Part shown: positions 8,505-19,101 of the stretch, one piece after another
Layout of the letters: every line of letters begins with the position of its first letter
Position numbering within the stretch: position 1 is the first letter of the stretch
Source: Pseudooceanicola spongiae
GTDB taxonomy: Bacteria > Pseudomonadota > Alphaproteobacteria > Rhodobacterales > Rhodobacteraceae
DNA length: 64,000 bases
Reading direction: 5' to 3'
Assembly: GCF_014899185.1 (NCBI RefSeq)
Contig: NZ_CP045201.1
Location: 604,501 to 668,500, forward strand
The notes under the pieces: generated by a model
Told to the model about the DNA's origin: nothing
The model's database searches: none
Seen by the model: the letters and a program-made list of their open reading frames with translations, nothing else
Position numbers and translations under genes: made by a program

Positions 8505-9911
8505 TTAAGCTGTCCCCTTGACGTCCTGAAGGCGAAGAAGTGTTTCCTCGCGGCCCAGGAGAAACATCATGTCAAATACACTGGGGGTGGCGCTGCGTCC
8601 CGCCAGCGCGGCGCGGAGAGGCCCGGCCAGTTGACCGAATTTCATCTCCCGCGCTTCGGCGAAAGCGTTCAATTCACCCTCCAGAGCTTGACGGTCCCAG
8701 CTAGCATTTTGCAGATGCGGCGTCAATTCACTCAGTATACCAAGGGATACCGCATCGAGGAATTTTGCCGCCTTTTCGTCGGGGGCAATTGGCCGGTCGG
8801 CCAGGATAAACTCTGCTTTTTCAATGAGTTCGATGTAGGTCTTGGCACGCTCCTGCAGCAGGGGCATGGCCTGGCTCAGAAGTGAAATTTTTGTGTCCGA
8901 GGGGGTCGGCTGGCCGGTCACTGCCATGAAGTCGAGCAAATCATGCAGCAGTGCAGCATTTTCAGCAGCCGCGATGTGCTGGCCGGAAATGCTTGCCAGT
9001 TTTTTGAAGTCGAACCGCGACGGGCTCTTGCCCATGCCGTCGAAACTGAACCATTCCTGCGCCTGAGCATCGGTGAAGAATTCGTCGTCGCCATGGCTCC
9101 AGCCGAGCCGCGCAAGGTAGTTGCGCATCCCAGCCGCAGGATAGCCCATGTCGCGATATTCCTCGACGCCGAGCGCGCCGTGACGTTTCGACAGCTTCTT
9201 GCCGTCGCCGCCGTGAATCAGCGGAATGTGGGCGTAAACGGGCAGGTCCCATCCCATCGCCTCGTAAATCCCCATCTGGCGGGCCGCGTTGTTGAGGTGG
9301 TCATCGCCGCGGATCACATGGGTCACGCCCATGTCGTGGTCGTCGACCACCACCGCCAGCATATAGACCGGTGTGCCGTCCGAGCGCAGCAGCACCATAT
9401 CGTCGAGCTGATCGTTGCCGATTCTGACGTCGCCCTGCACCTTGTCATGGATCACGGTCTTGCCGGTCTCGGGCGTTTTCAGACGAATGACGAAAGGCAG
9501 GTCGGGGAAGGTCGACGGATCTGCATCGCGCCACGGGCTGACGAACAGGGTCGAGCGGCCCTCGGCCTTGGCGGCATCGCGGAAGGCCTGGATTTCATCC
9601 TGCGTCGAGAAGCATTTGAAGGCGCGGCCCTTTTCCAGCATCTCGAGTGCCACGGCGCGGTGACGGTCGGCGCGGTCAAACTGGCTGACGATCTCTCCGT
9701 CGTGGTCCAGACCGAGCCAGGCCAGACCGTCGATGATCGCCTGAGTGGCTTCGGGGGTGGAGCGGGCGCGATCGGTATCTTCGATCCGCAGCAGGAATTT
9801 ACCGCCGTGACCACGGGCAAACAGCCAGTTGAACAGCGCAGTGCGCGCGCCACCGATGTGCAGAAATCCGGTGGGAGAGGGAGCGAAACGGGTGACGACC
9901 TGTTCAGTCAC
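8505..9911 (-). CDS. gltX: Glutamyl-tRNA synthetase
   Basis: Charges tRNA-Glu (and in many alphaproteobacteria tRNA-Gln, later amidated). 468 residues with the class I HIGH-type signature [20 protein letters not shown] near the N-terminus and the KMSKS equivalent KKLSKRHGA at about residue 240. The C-terminal anticodon-binding helices follow. The start is GTG at 9911 with a weak AGGAT upstream. It is divergent from comEC, with 81 bases between them, and co-directional with gltA. Confidence 0.96.
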   Translation of the reverse strand: MTEQVVTRFAPSPTGFLHIGGARTALFNWLFARGHGGKFLLRIEDTDRARSTPEATQAIIDGLAWLGLDHDGEIVSQFDRADRHRAVALEMLEKGRAFKCFSTQDEIQAFRDAAKAEGRSTLFVSPWRDADPSTFPDLPFVIRLKTPETGKTVIHDKVQGDVRIGNDQLDDMVLLRSDGTPVYMLAVVVDDHDMGVTHVIRGDDHLNNAARQMGIYEAMGWDLPVYAHIPLIHGGDGKKLSKRHGALGVEEYRDMGYPAAGMRNYLARLGWSHGDDEFFTDAQAQEWFSFDGMGKSPSRFDFKKLASISGQHIAAAENAALLHDLLDFMAVTGQPTPSDTKISLLSQAMPLLQERAKTYIELIEKAEFILADRPIAPDEKAAKFLDAVSLGILSELTPHLQNASWDRQALEGELNAFAEAREMKFGQLAGPLRAALAGRSATPSVFDMMFLLGREETLLRLQDVKGTA

Positions 9912-9992
9912 GGGCAGGGTATCCTAACGGTTGTTTAACTATGCGCCTTGTAGCGTTGCACATTGTCTATCGGCGGTCCGGAGGGGTGACAA

Positions 9993-12179
9993 GTGCAGCG
10001 GATCGGCGACGTCAGGTTGGCTGAGCTTTTCCGCAAGGCAGGTTCAGGCGCGGCGGGTATGATGCTGGCGCAGCGGGGGCAGTTGTTTCATTGGGTTCCG
10101 GTGTTCATGGGTATCGGGATCGGGGGCTACTTTGCCCTCAAGGTCGAACCGGCTCTGTGGATCTTGGGCTCAGCTTTGCTGCTTGCGATGATCTGCGCGG
10201 GTCTGGCTTTGCGTACCTCTGCCGTGGTGCAGCCGCTTCTGTTGGCGCTCGCTCTGGCCTTGGCGGGGGGGGGCCTTGCGGGTGCGCGCGCTCAGAGCGT
10301 CGGCGCCCCTGTTCTGGGGTGGCGCTATTATGGGCCAGTGGAAGGGCGGGTTGTCGAAATCGACCGCTCGGCCTCGGACGCGGTGCGCCTGACGTTGGAT
10401 CGCGTGCATCTGGATCGGCTTGCGCCGGAAAAGACTCCGGCGCGTGTGCGGATATCGCTGCACGGACCCACCGGGACAGACCCTTTGCCGGGCATGGTGG
10501 TCATGACCACTGCGCATCTGTCGCCGCCGGGTGGCCCCGTCGAGCCCGGCGGATTTGATTTTCAGCGCCATGCCTGGTTTCAGCGTTTGGGAGCGGTGGG
10601 ATACGCGCAGGTGCCACTGATGGCGCTGGAGCGGCCTGAGCCCGCAGATTTGCGCATTTTTCGCTGGAGCATGGCGCTCTCCGCCCGATTCCAGAGCGGC
10701 TTGCCGGGCGAGGCGGGGGCCTTTGCAGCCGCCGTCACGGCAGGCGATCGCTCGGGGATGGGGCAGGAGACATTGCGCGATCTTCGCGTGTCGAATCTGG
10801 CGCACCTTCTGGCGATCTCCGGGCTGCACATGGGGTTGCTGACGGGGTTCGTCTTTGCCGCCATTCGCACTGGGTTGAGCCTGTCGCGGCACGCCAGCCT
10901 GTTCTGGCCGGTCAAGATCATTGCCGCGATGGCGGCGCTGATGGCGGCAACAGGATATCTCATGCTCTCCGGCGGGAGTATCGCGACGGAGCGCGCCTTT
11001 GTCATGGTGGCCGTCGCGCTGGTTGCGGTGATGGCGCAGCGGCGCGCGATCAGTCTGCGCGCGGTGGCTCTGGCCGCGGTTCTGGTGTTGCTTCTGCGCC
11101 CCGAGGCGTTGCTCTCACCGGGGTTTCAGATGTCGTTCGCAGCGACTCTGGCCCTGATCGTCGTTTTCGGAGTGATGCGCGACAGGCAGTGGCGGCTGAC
11201 CGGTTGGTGGGGGCATATCGCTGCAGTGATCCTCTCGTCAGCTGTCGCAGGCGCTGCCACCGCACCAGTCGCAGCGGCTCAGTTCAACCAGCTGGCGCAC
11301 TACGGATTGCTGGCAAACTTGCTGTCTGTGCCGGTGATGGGCGTGCTGGTCATCCCTTCTGCGGTGGTTGCTGTTCTGGCGATGCCTCTTTCGCTGGAGG
11401 CACTGCCACTCTGGGTGATGGGGCTGGGCTTGAAGTGGATCCTCTGGGTTGCCCACTGGGTCGCGGGGCTTGACGGCGCGCGCAGCATGGTGCCCTCGCC
11501 ACCCTCCGTTGTACTGCCGATGCTGACGCTGGGGGCTTTGGTTATGGCGCTGTGGTCGGGACGCGGCCGCTGGTTTGGCGTGCTGCCCGTCATGCTGGCC
11601 ATGGTGCTCTGGGTGCAGGTTCAGCGCCCGCTGGTGGTGATCGCGGAGTCTGGCGGCCTTGTGGGTGTCATGACAGAGCAGGGCCGTGCGCTGAGTCGGG
11701 ACAAGGCGCAGAGCTTTGTTGCCAGCATCTGGCTGGAGAATGACGGCGATCCCGCAACGCAGGAGTTGGCCGCACAGCGCTGGCCCCTTATTGACGGGCT
11801 AGAGGTGCGGCACTTCACAGGCCTGCGGGCGGCGGCGCAGGCTGGCCCTTGTGCGCCGGGCGGTATTCTTGTGCTCAACGTCGCCGCGAAACAGGCCCCG
11901 ATGGCCACAGGCTGCAGGATTTACGACCCCGACAGCCTGCGGCGCAGTGGTGCCGTGGCGCTATGGCGCGACGGCACGGCAGTGCGGGTTGTCACCGCGC
12001 AAGAGGTAAGGGGAAAACGCTTCTGGACCCAGCCAGAGATCCACGACTCACTTGAGATGCGCTTGCAGGACCTGATGCGGCTGTTCAAGCTGCCAGAGCC
12101 AAGCAGGTCCGATCCGGACACACTGGCTCTGGCGCGATCATCTTCTCAGGTGATGGATCAGACCGACGCGTCTCAGTAG
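9993..12179 (+). CDS. comEC: ComEC/Rec2 family DNA uptake channel
   Basis: Inner-membrane channel thought to carry single-stranded DNA into the cytoplasm during transformation. The GTG at 9993 follows GGAGGGG and gives 728 residues: N-terminal membrane segments and a DUF4131-type soluble region (about 40-220), then the competence domain with its diagnostic [13 protein letters not shown] and about eight membrane segments (about 230-520). The C-terminal region (about 550-690) is where a metallo-beta-lactamase domain usually sits, but no HxHxDH motif is present, so any nuclease activity there looks lost. The 3' end overlaps lexA by 7 bases, tail to tail. From memory, ComEC is needed for gene transfer agent DNA uptake in Rhodobacter. 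Confidence 0.92.
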   Translation: MQRIGDVRLAELFRKAGSGAAGMMLAQRGQLFHWVPVFMGIGIGGYFALKVEPALWILGSALLLAMICAGLALRTSAVVQPLLLALALALAGGGLAGARAQSVGAPVLGWRYYGPVEGRVVEIDRSASDAVRLTLDRVHLDRLAPEKTPARVRISLHGPTGTDPLPGMVVMTTAHLSPPGGPVEPGGFDFQRHAWFQRLGAVGYAQVPLMALERPEPADLRIFRWSMALSARFQSGLPGEAGAFAAAVTAGDRSGMGQETLRDLRVSNLAHLLAISGLHMGLLTGFVFAAIRTGLSLSRHASLFWPVKIIAAMAALMAATGYLMLSGGSIATERAFVMVAVALVAVMAQRRAISLRAVALAAVLVLLLRPEALLSPGFQMSFAATLALIVVFGVMRDRQWRLTGWWGHIAAVILSSAVAGAATAPVAAAQFNQLAHYGLLANLLSVPVMGVLVIPSAVVAVLAMPLSLEALPLWVMGLGLKWILWVAHWVAGLDGARSMVPSPPSVVLPMLTLGALVMALWSGRGRWFGVLPVMLAMVLWVQVQRPLVVIAESGGLVGVMTEQGRALSRDKAQSFVASIWLENDGDPATQELAAQRWPLIDGLEVRHFTGLRAAAQAGPCAPGGILVLNVAAKQAPMATGCRIYDPDSLRRSGAVALWRDGTAVRVVTAQEVRGKRFWTQPEIHDSLEMRLQDLMRLFKLPEPSRSDPDTLALARSSSQVMDQTDASQ

Positions 12180-12877
12180 CTGCGGATCAGACCCACAAGA
12201 CGGCCCTGAACACGCACCTTGTCTGCAGGTAGCACGCGTGTCGGATAGGCCGGGTTGGCGGCGACAAGTTCGACGGTGCCATCGCGACGGAACAGCTTTT
12301 TCAGTGTCGCCTCTTTCTCTTCGACCAGAGCCACGACGATATCGCCGTTATCAGCCGACGCGGTTTCGCGGATAATCACCACATCGCCATCATTGATCCC
12401 GGCTTCGACCATCGAATCGCCGTTCACTTCGAGTGCGTAGTGATCTCCGCCACGCGACAGCATGCTGCCCGGCACGGCAATGTGATACGAGACGTCGCTG
12501 ATCGCGGCAATTGGCACACCGGCTGCTATCCGGCCCATCACGGGCAGCTCCATTGCATGAATCACTTCGATGCCCTGACCGGGCTCGCGCCGTGCGCCAG
12601 ACTTGCCGCCACTTTCGGCGAAGTTCGGCGTAAAGACAGCAGCTGAAGAACCAGCGGTCATATTGTCCGGTAGCTTGACGATTTCGATCGCGCGGGCCCG
12701 ATGCGCAAGGCGCCGGATGAAACCGCGTTCCTCAAGTGCCGTGATCAGGCGGTGGATGCCGGATTTCGACCGCAAATCCAATGCATCTTTCATTTCGTCA
12801 AACGACGGCGGTACGCTGTCGCGCTGCATACGATTGTGAATGAATACAAGTAGATCCAGCTGTTTCTTTGTCAGCAT
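12173..12877 (-). CDS. lexA: SOS repressor LexA
   Basis: Represses DNA-damage genes and self-cleaves when RecA is activated. 234 residues: an N-terminal winged helix (about 1-70), an alphaproteobacterial-length linker, the cleavage site A119-G120 (AAGVPIAAI), catalytic S155 (NGDSMVEAG) and K193 (ATLKK). The ATG at 12877 has AGGAG 8 bases upstream. It lies downstream of moeA but has its own promoter with a perfect SOS box (12912-12926), so it should be autoregulated. Its 3' end overlaps convergent comEC. Confidence 0.97.
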   Translation of the reverse strand: MLTKKQLDLLVFIHNRMQRDSVPPSFDEMKDALDLRSKSGIHRLITALEERGFIRRLAHRARAIEIVKLPDNMTAGSSAAVFTPNFAESGGKSGARREPGQGIEVIHAMELPVMGRIAAGVPIAAISDVSYHIAVPGSMLSRGGDHYALEVNGDSMVEAGINDGDVVIIRETASADNGDIVVALVEEKEATLKKLFRRDGTVELVAANPAYPTRVLPADKVRVQGRLVGLIRSY

Positions 12878-12911
12878 TACGGGTGCTCCTGATTTTTAAC
12901 GGTTGCACGTC

Positions 12912-12940
12912 GTTCTATACATGTTCCCTTTTTGTGTCAA
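12912..12940 (-). promoter_or_regulatory. lexA promoter with overlapping SOS box
   Basis: Read on the lexA strand: -35 TTGACA (12935-12940), a 17-base spacer and -10 TAGAAC (12912-12917). The SOS box GAACATGTATAGAAC (12912-12926) fits GAAC-N7-GAAC, the alphaproteobacterial LexA operator, and covers the -10 element. LexA bound here would block its own transcription. Confidence 0.93.
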
Positions 12941-12980
12941 CGCGTTGAGAGCAAAGGTTTATTCGTCAAACGCAAAAAAA

Positions 12981-14165
12981 TCAGATCGGAATGTAGTGAA
13001 CCGTCTCGCCAGCGACGGCTGCCGGGGCGTTCGGGGCGCGCAGGATAAGGGCGTCCGCATCTGACAGAACCGACAGCAGCGAACTGTCCTGACGGTCGGC
13101 GGCAAAGATCCCCTCAGGTGTGATGCGCCCACGCAGATAATGTTCTCGGGGGCCATTCGCGGCCAGCGGTTGGGACAGCGCGGCGGCATAGAGCTTTGCA
13201 GCACAGGCGGGCAGTCCCTGCATCGCGCGCAGCACGGGCGCGACGAAAACGTGCCCACACACAATGGCGGAGACAGGATTTCCCGGCAGGCCGATCATCA
13301 TCGCGCTGCCCGTCTCAGCACTCATTTGCCCTGCCATGAGCGGTTTGCCGGGGCGCATGGCGACTTTGTAGAAACTCCGTTGCACGCCGAGTTCTTCGGC
13401 CACGGTGCCCACAAGATCGTGATCGCCAACCGAAGCGCCGCCGATTGTGATCACCAGATCAGCCCCCTGTGCCATCGTGAAGGCGGCACGCAGACTGGCG
13501 CGGGTATCGCGCGCGATCGGCAACATACGGGTGCGCGCACCGAGGCTGCGAAACAGCGCTTCGAGTGCAAAGGTATTGGAGGCGATGATCTGATCAGGGC
13601 CGGGTGTTTCTCCCGGCAGGACCAGCTCATCTCCGGTGGCGATCAGAGCCACTTCGGGGCGACGGGCAACACGCACCTGCGCGATATTCATCGACGCCAG
13701 TAATGCCAGATCCGAGGGAGAGAGAAGGCGCGGCGCCTGCATCTTGTCACCACGGCGGAAATCGGCACCCGCCGGGCGCACGTTGTCACCGCGATCCAGC
13801 CTGTCGCCAAGGGTGATCATGTTGCCGTCTCGGCGTACGTCTTCTTGAATCACGACGCGGTTGGTGCCTTTTGGCATCGGCGCGCCGGTGAAGATGCGGA
13901 TCGCCTCGCCGGGTCCTGCGGTGCCGTCAAAGCGGTGGCCCGCCGCAGATTCGCCCGTGACGCGGAACTGTGCGCCGGGCTGTGCATCGCTGCCGTTCAC
14001 CGCATAGCCGTCCATGGCTGACCCATCAAAGGGGGGCTGATCGCGCCCGGCAGTGACGGTTTCCGCGAGGACGCGCCCCGCGGCTGCGCGCAGCGGCACG
14101 GTTTCGGCCGGCAACGTTTTTGTCAGGGAGAATAGCGCCGAAAGCGCCTCTGAGACCGTAATCAT
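12981..14165 (-). CDS. moeA: Molybdopterin molybdotransferase MoeA
   Basis: Inserts molybdate into adenylylated molybdopterin, the last common step of molybdenum cofactor synthesis. 394 residues with [11 protein letters not shown] near residue 50, the ATGDELV region, GGASVGDHD, and the [11 protein letters not shown] motif near residue 290. The start overlaps the moaC stop by 4 bases (14162-14165), so it is translationally coupled and is the last gene of the trpD-ung-trpC-moaC-moeA run. The spacer to lexA is 103 bases. Confidence 0.95.
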   Translation of the reverse strand: MITVSEALSALFSLTKTLPAETVPLRAAAGRVLAETVTAGRDQPPFDGSAMDGYAVNGSDAQPGAQFRVTGESAAGHRFDGTAGPGEAIRIFTGAPMPKGTNRVVIQEDVRRDGNMITLGDRLDRGDNVRPAGADFRRGDKMQAPRLLSPSDLALLASMNIAQVRVARRPEVALIATGDELVLPGETPGPDQIIASNTFALEALFRSLGARTRMLPIARDTRASLRAAFTMAQGADLVITIGGASVGDHDLVGTVAEELGVQRSFYKVAMRPGKPLMAGQMSAETGSAMMIGLPGNPVSAIVCGHVFVAPVLRAMQGLPACAAKLYAAALSQPLAANGPREHYLRGRITPEGIFAADRQDSSLLSVLSDADALILRAPNAPAAVAGETVHYIPI

Positions 14166-14635
14166 TCCGCCTGATAACGGCCTGATTTGCCGCCCTCTTT
14201 TAGCAAAAGACGGATGCCGCCGATCTCCATCGCCTTATCGGCCGCCTTGACCATGTCGTAGATCGTCAGTGCAGCAGTCGACACCGCCGTCAGCGCCTCC
14301 ATCTCGACACCCGTCTGCCCGCCGGTCTTGATCGTCGCTTCAATCCGCAGACCCGGCAGCTCGGGGTCGGCCGTGATCTCGACGGCGGCCTTGGTGATCG
14401 GCAGGGGGTGACAAAGCGGAATCAGCTCAGAGGTTTTCTTGGCCCCCATGATCCCGGCCAGCCGCGCGACGCCTGCGACATCGCCCTTCTTGGCAGTGCC
14501 TTCGGTGATCATCGCCAGGGTTTCTGGCAGCATCCTGACCCAGCCAGTCGCCACAGCCATGCGCGCTGTGGTGGGTTTGTCCGAGACATCCACCATATGC
14601 GCATCGCCCTTGCCGTCGAAATGGGTCAGTGCCAT
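14162..14635 (-). CDS. moaC: Cyclic pyranopterin monophosphate synthase MoaC
   Basis: Converts the MoaA product to cyclic pyranopterin monophosphate in molybdenum cofactor synthesis. The ATG at 14635 shares one base with the trpC stop (TGATG) and gives 157 residues starting [20 protein letters not shown]. The frame is open upstream, but that extension lies within trpC. Conserved stretches are [15 protein letters not shown] and [20 protein letters not shown], which hold the active-site His/Cys and lysine regions. It overlaps moeA by 4 bases. Confidence 0.96.
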   Translation of the reverse strand: MALTHFDGKGDAHMVDVSDKPTTARMAVATGWVRMLPETLAMITEGTAKKGDVAGVARLAGIMGAKKTSELIPLCHPLPITKAAVEITADPELPGLRIEATIKTGGQTGVEMEALTAVSTAALTIYDMVKAADKAMEIGGIRLLLKEGGKSGRYQAE

Positions 14636-15447
14636 CAGATCATGCCCGTGGTCTGCGACCGGCTGAGCAGGGCGCGGGTTGCGGCCTCGACATCGTCCTG
14701 ACGCATCAGGCTTTCGCCGATCAGGAAGCAACGCGCACCGAAACGGGCCAGCTCGGCCAGATCATCGGCACCGTCCAGTCCGCTCTCGGCGACGATCGTG
14801 CGATCCTCGGGCACAAGTCGCGCCAGCCGCCGCGAGGTGTCGAGCGAGGTTTCAAAGCTGCGCAGATCACGGTTGTTGATGCCGATGAGCGGGCTTTTGA
14901 GGGCACTGGCGCGCTCAAGTTCGGCTTCGTCATGCACCTCGATCAGCACGTCCATGTCCCAGTCCAGCGCGGTCTGCTCAAGCTCTTGCGCCTGTGCGTC
15001 ACTGACCGAGGCCATGATGATCAGGATGGCATCGGCGTTCAGGGCGCGGGCTTCGACGACCTGATAGGGGTCGTACATGAAATCCTTGCGCAGGACCGGC
15101 AGCGAGCAGGCGGCGCGCGCCTGAGTGAGAAAGTCCTTTGCCCCCTGAAACGACGGCGTGTCGGTCAGCACCGAGAGGCAAGCCGCCCCGCCGGCCTCAT
15201 AGGCTACGGCGATGGCTTCGGGATCAAAGTCAGGGCGAATCAAACCCTTGGAGGGGGAAGCTTTCTTGATTTCGGCAATCAGCCCATACCCCTCACGCGA
15301 GGCCTCGTGCAGAGCGGCAGCAAAACCGCGCACGGGGTCTGCACTGCGGGCCTCGCCCTCAAGAACGTCCTGAGGTTTGGCCAGCTTGTCGGCCTCAATC
15401 TCTTGCAGCTTGTACGCCTTGATGCGGTCCAGAACGGTTTCGCTCAT
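14635..15447 (-). CDS. trpC: Indole-3-glycerol phosphate synthase
   Basis: Fourth reaction of tryptophan synthesis. It is a 270-residue TIM-barrel protein with the family motif [20 protein letters not shown] near residue 55 and the late-barrel [13 protein letters not shown]. Its start overlaps the ung stop by 4 bases (15444-15447) and its stop overlaps moaC by one base, so translation of the whole run is probably coupled. Confidence 0.97.
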   Translation of the reverse strand: MSETVLDRIKAYKLQEIEADKLAKPQDVLEGEARSADPVRGFAAALHEASREGYGLIAEIKKASPSKGLIRPDFDPEAIAVAYEAGGAACLSVLTDTPSFQGAKDFLTQARAACSLPVLRKDFMYDPYQVVEARALNADAILIIMASVSDAQAQELEQTALDWDMDVLIEVHDEAELERASALKSPLIGINNRDLRSFETSLDTSRRLARLVPEDRTIVAESGLDGADDLAELARFGARCFLIGESLMRQDDVEAATRALLSRSQTTGMI

Positions 15448-16106
15448 GAGGGGGCTCCCGGGTTGGTCCAGTTGATTGCGTTTTCGCCTTTTCCTGTAAG
15501 CCAGTTATTGACAGTTGAAAATGGTCGCGTGCCGAAAAAACCCCGGTGTGCCGATAGCGGCGAGGGGTGCGGGCTGCTCAGGATCAGCGCATCTGGCGCG
15601 GTAATCAGCGGCGCATAGGCCTGCGCGGGCTTGCCCCAGAGCAGATAGGCGCGCGGGCGATCGTTCAGCGTTTCAAGGACCTGTCGGGTCAGGTCGCGCC
15701 AGCCGAGCTTGGCATGGGCGTTTGCCGCGCCCGCCGGCACCGAGAGCGCGGTGTTCAGCAGCAGAACCCCCTGTCGCGCCAGAAACCGCAGATCGGCATT
15801 GGGGGGGCAGGCTCCAAGATCGGCCTGCATCTCCTTGTAGATATTGGAAAGGGAGCGCGGAAGTGGGCGGACCTCCGGCTCAGCTGAAAACGCCAGACCA
15901 TGGGCGTGGCCGGGGGTCGGATAGGGATCCTGACCAAGGATGACGACGCGCACGGCCTCAGGCGGCGTCAGATCCAGCGCGGCAAAGCGCTGCGCGGCGG
16001 GGGGCAGGATCTGACGGGTCTCTGCGGCAAGGGCGGCGGCAATGCGCGGATAGTCCTGGGAAAAGAACGGCAGATGGGCCCAGTCGGCGGGAATACCTGC
16101 ACTCAT
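15444..16106 (-). CDS. ung: Uracil-DNA glycosylase (family 1)
   Basis: Removes uracil from DNA as the first step of base excision repair. 220 residues with the water-activating loop [17 protein letters not shown] and the minor-groove intercalation loop [17 protein letters not shown], both diagnostic of family 1. It overlaps trpD upstream (16103-16106) and trpC downstream (15444-15447) by 4 bases each. A repair gene tightly coupled inside an amino-acid operon is unusual. I see no internal SOS box, so expression should follow the trp operon. Confidence 0.95.
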   Translation of the reverse strand: MSAGIPADWAHLPFFSQDYPRIAAALAAETRQILPPAAQRFAALDLTPPEAVRVVILGQDPYPTPGHAHGLAFSAEPEVRPLPRSLSNIYKEMQADLGACPPNADLRFLARQGVLLLNTALSVPAGAANAHAKLGWRDLTRQVLETLNDRPRAYLLWGKPAQAYAPLITAPDALILSSPHPSPLSAHRGFFGTRPFSTVNNWLTGKGENAINWTNPGAPS

Positions 16107-17122
16107 GCTTGCGATGTAATGCGGGCGAGGGTTTCGATGCTTTTCAGAGCGGCACCACTGTCGATGCTTTCGGCAGCGATCCCAGCGGCCTCTTTCAGGT
16201 CCGTCGTGCGCCCGGCAACGACCAGAGCGGCGGCGGAGTTCAGCAAAACCGCGTCGCGATAGGCCGAGGCGGCGCCGTTCAACAGCGCCCGGAAAGCAGC
16301 GCCGTTTTCCTTTGGTGTGCCGCCGATGATCGCCTCAAAGGGATGCACAGGCAGACCGGCCTCTTCCGGGTGCAGTTCAAAGTCGCGGATGCTGCCATCT
16401 TCTTCCAGCGCCGAGATCCAGCTGATGCCGGTGATCGTCAGCTCGTCCGTGCCGTCCGAGCCGTGCACCAGCCAGGCTTTTTCAGACCCGAGCGCTCGAA
16501 GGGTCTCGGCCATCGGGCGGATCACGTCGCGGTTGAACGCACCGGTCAGCTGTCGTTTGACGCCCGCCGGATTGGTCAGCGGGCCAAGGATGTTGAAAAT
16601 GGTGCGGGTGCCCAGCTCAACCCGTGTCGGGCCGACATGGGCCATGGCGGGGTGGTGCATAGGGGCCATCATGAAGGCGATACCGGCCTCGCGCAGCGCG
16701 CGCTCGACCACCTCGACCCCGACCATGACGTTGACGCCCATCTGGCTCAGCGCATCTGCAGAGCCGGATTTGGAGCTGAGGTTGCGGTTGCCGTGCTTGG
16801 CAACAGGCACCCCCGCGCCCGCCACAACAAAGGCCGTCGCGGTCGAGATGTTCAGCGTGCCCTTGCCGTCGCCGCCAGTGCCAACGATGTCGATCGCGCC
16901 CTCGGGAGCCCTGACCACATGGCATTTCGAGCGCATGACCTGCGCGGCGGCGGCATATTCATCCACCGTTTCGCCGCGTGTCCTCAGCGCCATCAGAAAG
17001 CCACCGATCTGGCTCGGGGTCGCTTCTCCCTCAAACAGGATCGCGAAGGCGCGCGCGGCCTCGTCACGGGTCAGAGGGCGTTCGGCGGCGGCGGCGATCA
17101 GCGGCTTGATGGCGTCGGACAT
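16103..17122 (-). CDS. trpD: Anthranilate phosphoribosyltransferase
   Basis: Adds phosphoribose from PRPP to anthranilate in tryptophan synthesis. The chosen ATG at 17122 gives [21 protein letters not shown] and 339 residues. GGAG lies 6 bases before it; the in-frame ATG two codons earlier (17128) is directly abutted by that same site. The glycine-rich [14 protein letters not shown] (about residues 85-98) and [17 protein letters not shown] are the PRPP and anthranilate binding regions. It is the first visible gene of the operon; the 298 bases upstream, up to the divergent gene at 17421, hold no other gene that I can support. Confidence 0.96.
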   Translation of the reverse strand: MSDAIKPLIAAAAERPLTRDEAARAFAILFEGEATPSQIGGFLMALRTRGETVDEYAAAAQVMRSKCHVVRAPEGAIDIVGTGGDGKGTLNISTATAFVVAGAGVPVAKHGNRNLSSKSGSADALSQMGVNVMVGVEVVERALREAGIAFMMAPMHHPAMAHVGPTRVELGTRTIFNILGPLTNPAGVKRQLTGAFNRDVIRPMAETLRALGSEKAWLVHGSDGTDELTITGISWISALEEDGSIRDFELHPEEAGLPVHPFEAIIGGTPKENGAAFRALLNGAASAYRDAVLLNSAAALVVAGRTTDLKEAAGIAAESIDSGAALKSIETLARITSQA

Positions 17123-17420
17123 GGGCATCTCCTCTCCCTCATCACGAGGGCGGTATCGGTCTGCCGAAGCCCCGGGAATGGGCCGGGTCCGGCGCTGTGC
17201 CCCCTTGCCTGTGCGGCGTTGCTCCGCCGATCGGCAGGTCGGCCGCAGGAGGGGTGGGGTGCGCGCCATAGATCCCGCGCTTGCAGGGCAGCGTCAAGGG
17301 CACTTTCCGCGCATCTGACGCGGCTGTCGGGGGTGACGCGCTGGCGTGATGATGCGAAGATGGGGTAAGCGGCTGGCAAGGCCAGCAGCCTAAGGTGTTG
17401 TAACAGTTGAAGGGGCGGAC

Positions 17421-19022
17421 GTGGGACGCGGATTTTTCGCAGGGGTGATCTGGGGTGTGGGGCTGGCTGGGCTCGGCTTGGCGACAACGTCACTGAGCCT
17501 GCCATTGCCAGTTGCGGCGCCGGGCGCCAGCCCAGAGGCGGGATCAGATCAGACAACGCGTGCCGCGCCCTCTGGTCTTGAGACAGCGCCACAGGCCCGC
17601 ACGCCTGACCTCTCACAAGCGCAGCAACAGGCGCAGGCGCCCCGCACCGGTCTGGCCGATGTGCCGGCCGGATCGCAGTTCAACCGTGGGCGCTCGGATG
17701 GGCCGGTGCGTCTGCCGGTTGTCGGGGGGGATCAGCCTCAGGTCAGCAGTGTCATGCGGCCGGAGGGGGCCGCGCCCGAAGCCTTTGCCTTCACCCCGGA
17801 CACCACCCGCAATCCCGGTTTGCCGGATGCCACCGGCGTTGACTCGCGGTTTCCGCCTCTGCCCCAAATCGGCTCAGAGGCAGGCCCCGGTCTGGCGCTT
17901 GAGGAGGTTAGTCCCGTTCTGGCCAACCCGCTGATCCAGCCGCTTGTGGCGCCGCGTCAGGAAGGAGGGCCGGATCTGACGAACCGCCCTTCCATGCCTT
18001 CGGTCGACGCGACGCGGCAGACCCCGGTTCAACAGCCCGAGCCGACCGCCGGTTTTCCCGCGGGTGACCTCGACGCAGTGAACCAGGCCCCGGAGATCGC
18101 ATTGGCCACGCCCGGTGCGCTGCCGGTGCCGCCCGAAGACCCCTCGGGCCTGCCCAGCTTGCCCGGAACGACGGCGGCGCGCAGTCCGCAAACGCCTGCC
18201 GCGCCGCGCCCCGAGATGACTCCTGAGGCTGCCCCAAGCGAAGATCTGGCGATGTCCGCACCCAGACCCTCCGCTCCGGCGCTGACGGTGACTTCCGCCG
18301 AGATCCCTGAAGGGGAGCGCGACATGGGCCCCAAAGTTGCCGCGATCGATGCCTTCGCGATGCCCTTTGACGCCAGTGATCCGCGTCCGCGCATGTCGAT
18401 CGTGCTGATCGATGCGGGCACAGGGGCGGGGCTCGGCACCAGTGCTCTGCGCGATTTTCCCTACCCGGTGAGCTTTGCCGTCGATGTGACGCGCCCTGAT
18501 GCCGTTGTCGCCATGGCGCGGTATCGCGCCGCCGGGTTCGAGGTGCTGGCTCTGGCCGGGTTGCCGGCGCATTACGCGGCCCGCGATATCTCTGCCGAGA
18601 CTGCGGAGTGGTTCGCCCAACTGCCCGAGGTTGTCGCCGTCATGGAGGCCCGTCCCGGTGCCCTGCAACAAGGCCGTGCAGAGGCGGAGGCTTTGGCCGG
18701 CGCGCTGAGCGAAACGGGCCACGGCGTCCTGTTCTACCCTGAGGCGGGCGACACCACCCGCAAGCTGGCGGCGCGGGCAGGTGTCCCGGCCGCAACCCTG
18801 TTCCGGGACTTTGACGCTGGAGGCGAGGATGCGGCGGGAATCGGACGCTTCCTCGATGCTGCGGCGGTCCGGGCCGCGGATGAGCATGGCGTCGTCATGG
18901 TCGGGCGACTGCGGCCTGAGACCGTGTCGGCGTTGCTGGTCTGGGGCCTCGCGGATCGAGCCAGTCAGGTGCAGCTGGTGCCCGTCTCTGTGGTGCTGAA
19001 AGCGCAATCTTCGCAGCCGTGA
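17421..19022 (+). CDS. Divergent polysaccharide deacetylase family protein (YibQ-like)
   Basis: 533 residues with a GTG start at 17421. An N-terminal hydrophobic segment (about 5-30) suggests a signal anchor, followed by a long low-complexity region rich in Pro, Ala, Ser and Gln (about 30-290). A C-terminal domain (about 300-530, beginning RPRMSIVLIDAGTGAGLG) resembles the COG2861/YibQ divergent polysaccharide deacetylases. Such proteins act in the periplasm, possibly with envelope-integrity factors. Catalytic metal ligands of true deacetylases are not obvious, so enzymatic activity is doubtful. It is divergent from trpD and followed by a strong terminator. Confidence 0.75.
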   Translation: MGRGFFAGVIWGVGLAGLGLATTSLSLPLPVAAPGASPEAGSDQTTRAAPSGLETAPQARTPDLSQAQQQAQAPRTGLADVPAGSQFNRGRSDGPVRLPVVGGDQPQVSSVMRPEGAAPEAFAFTPDTTRNPGLPDATGVDSRFPPLPQIGSEAGPGLALEEVSPVLANPLIQPLVAPRQEGGPDLTNRPSMPSVDATRQTPVQQPEPTAGFPAGDLDAVNQAPEIALATPGALPVPPEDPSGLPSLPGTTAARSPQTPAAPRPEMTPEAAPSEDLAMSAPRPSAPALTVTSAEIPEGERDMGPKVAAIDAFAMPFDASDPRPRMSIVLIDAGTGAGLGTSALRDFPYPVSFAVDVTRPDAVVAMARYRAAGFEVLALAGLPAHYAARDISAETAEWFAQLPEVVAVMEARPGALQQGRAEAEALAGALSETGHGVLFYPEAGDTTRKLAARAGVPAATLFRDFDAGGEDAAGIGRFLDAAAVRAADEHGVVMVGRLRPETVSALLVWGLADRASQVQLVPVSVVLKAQSSQP

Positions 19023-19046
19023 GGGATGCGATAAGCCCTTGTCATT

Positions 19047-19078
19047 AAAGAAAAAGGCCGCCCACAGGGGCGGCCTTT
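19047..19078. terminator. Bidirectional intrinsic terminator
   Basis: An A-rich tract (19047-19055), an 8-bp GC stem with arms GGCCGCCC and GGGCGGCC (19056-19063/19068-19075), loop ACAG, then TTT. It lies between the convergent deacetylase-like gene and the PpiD-like gene; the A-tract supplies the U-run for the minus strand. Confidence 0.85.
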
Positions 19079-19101
19079 CGTTTGTCTGAGGCGATGTCGC
19101 C

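Noticed and set aside
12981..12983. lexA as a simple downstream member of the trp-moco operon
   Set aside because: There is a 103-base spacer with a complete promoter and SOS box, so lexA has its own control, though some read-through from moeA cannot be excluded.
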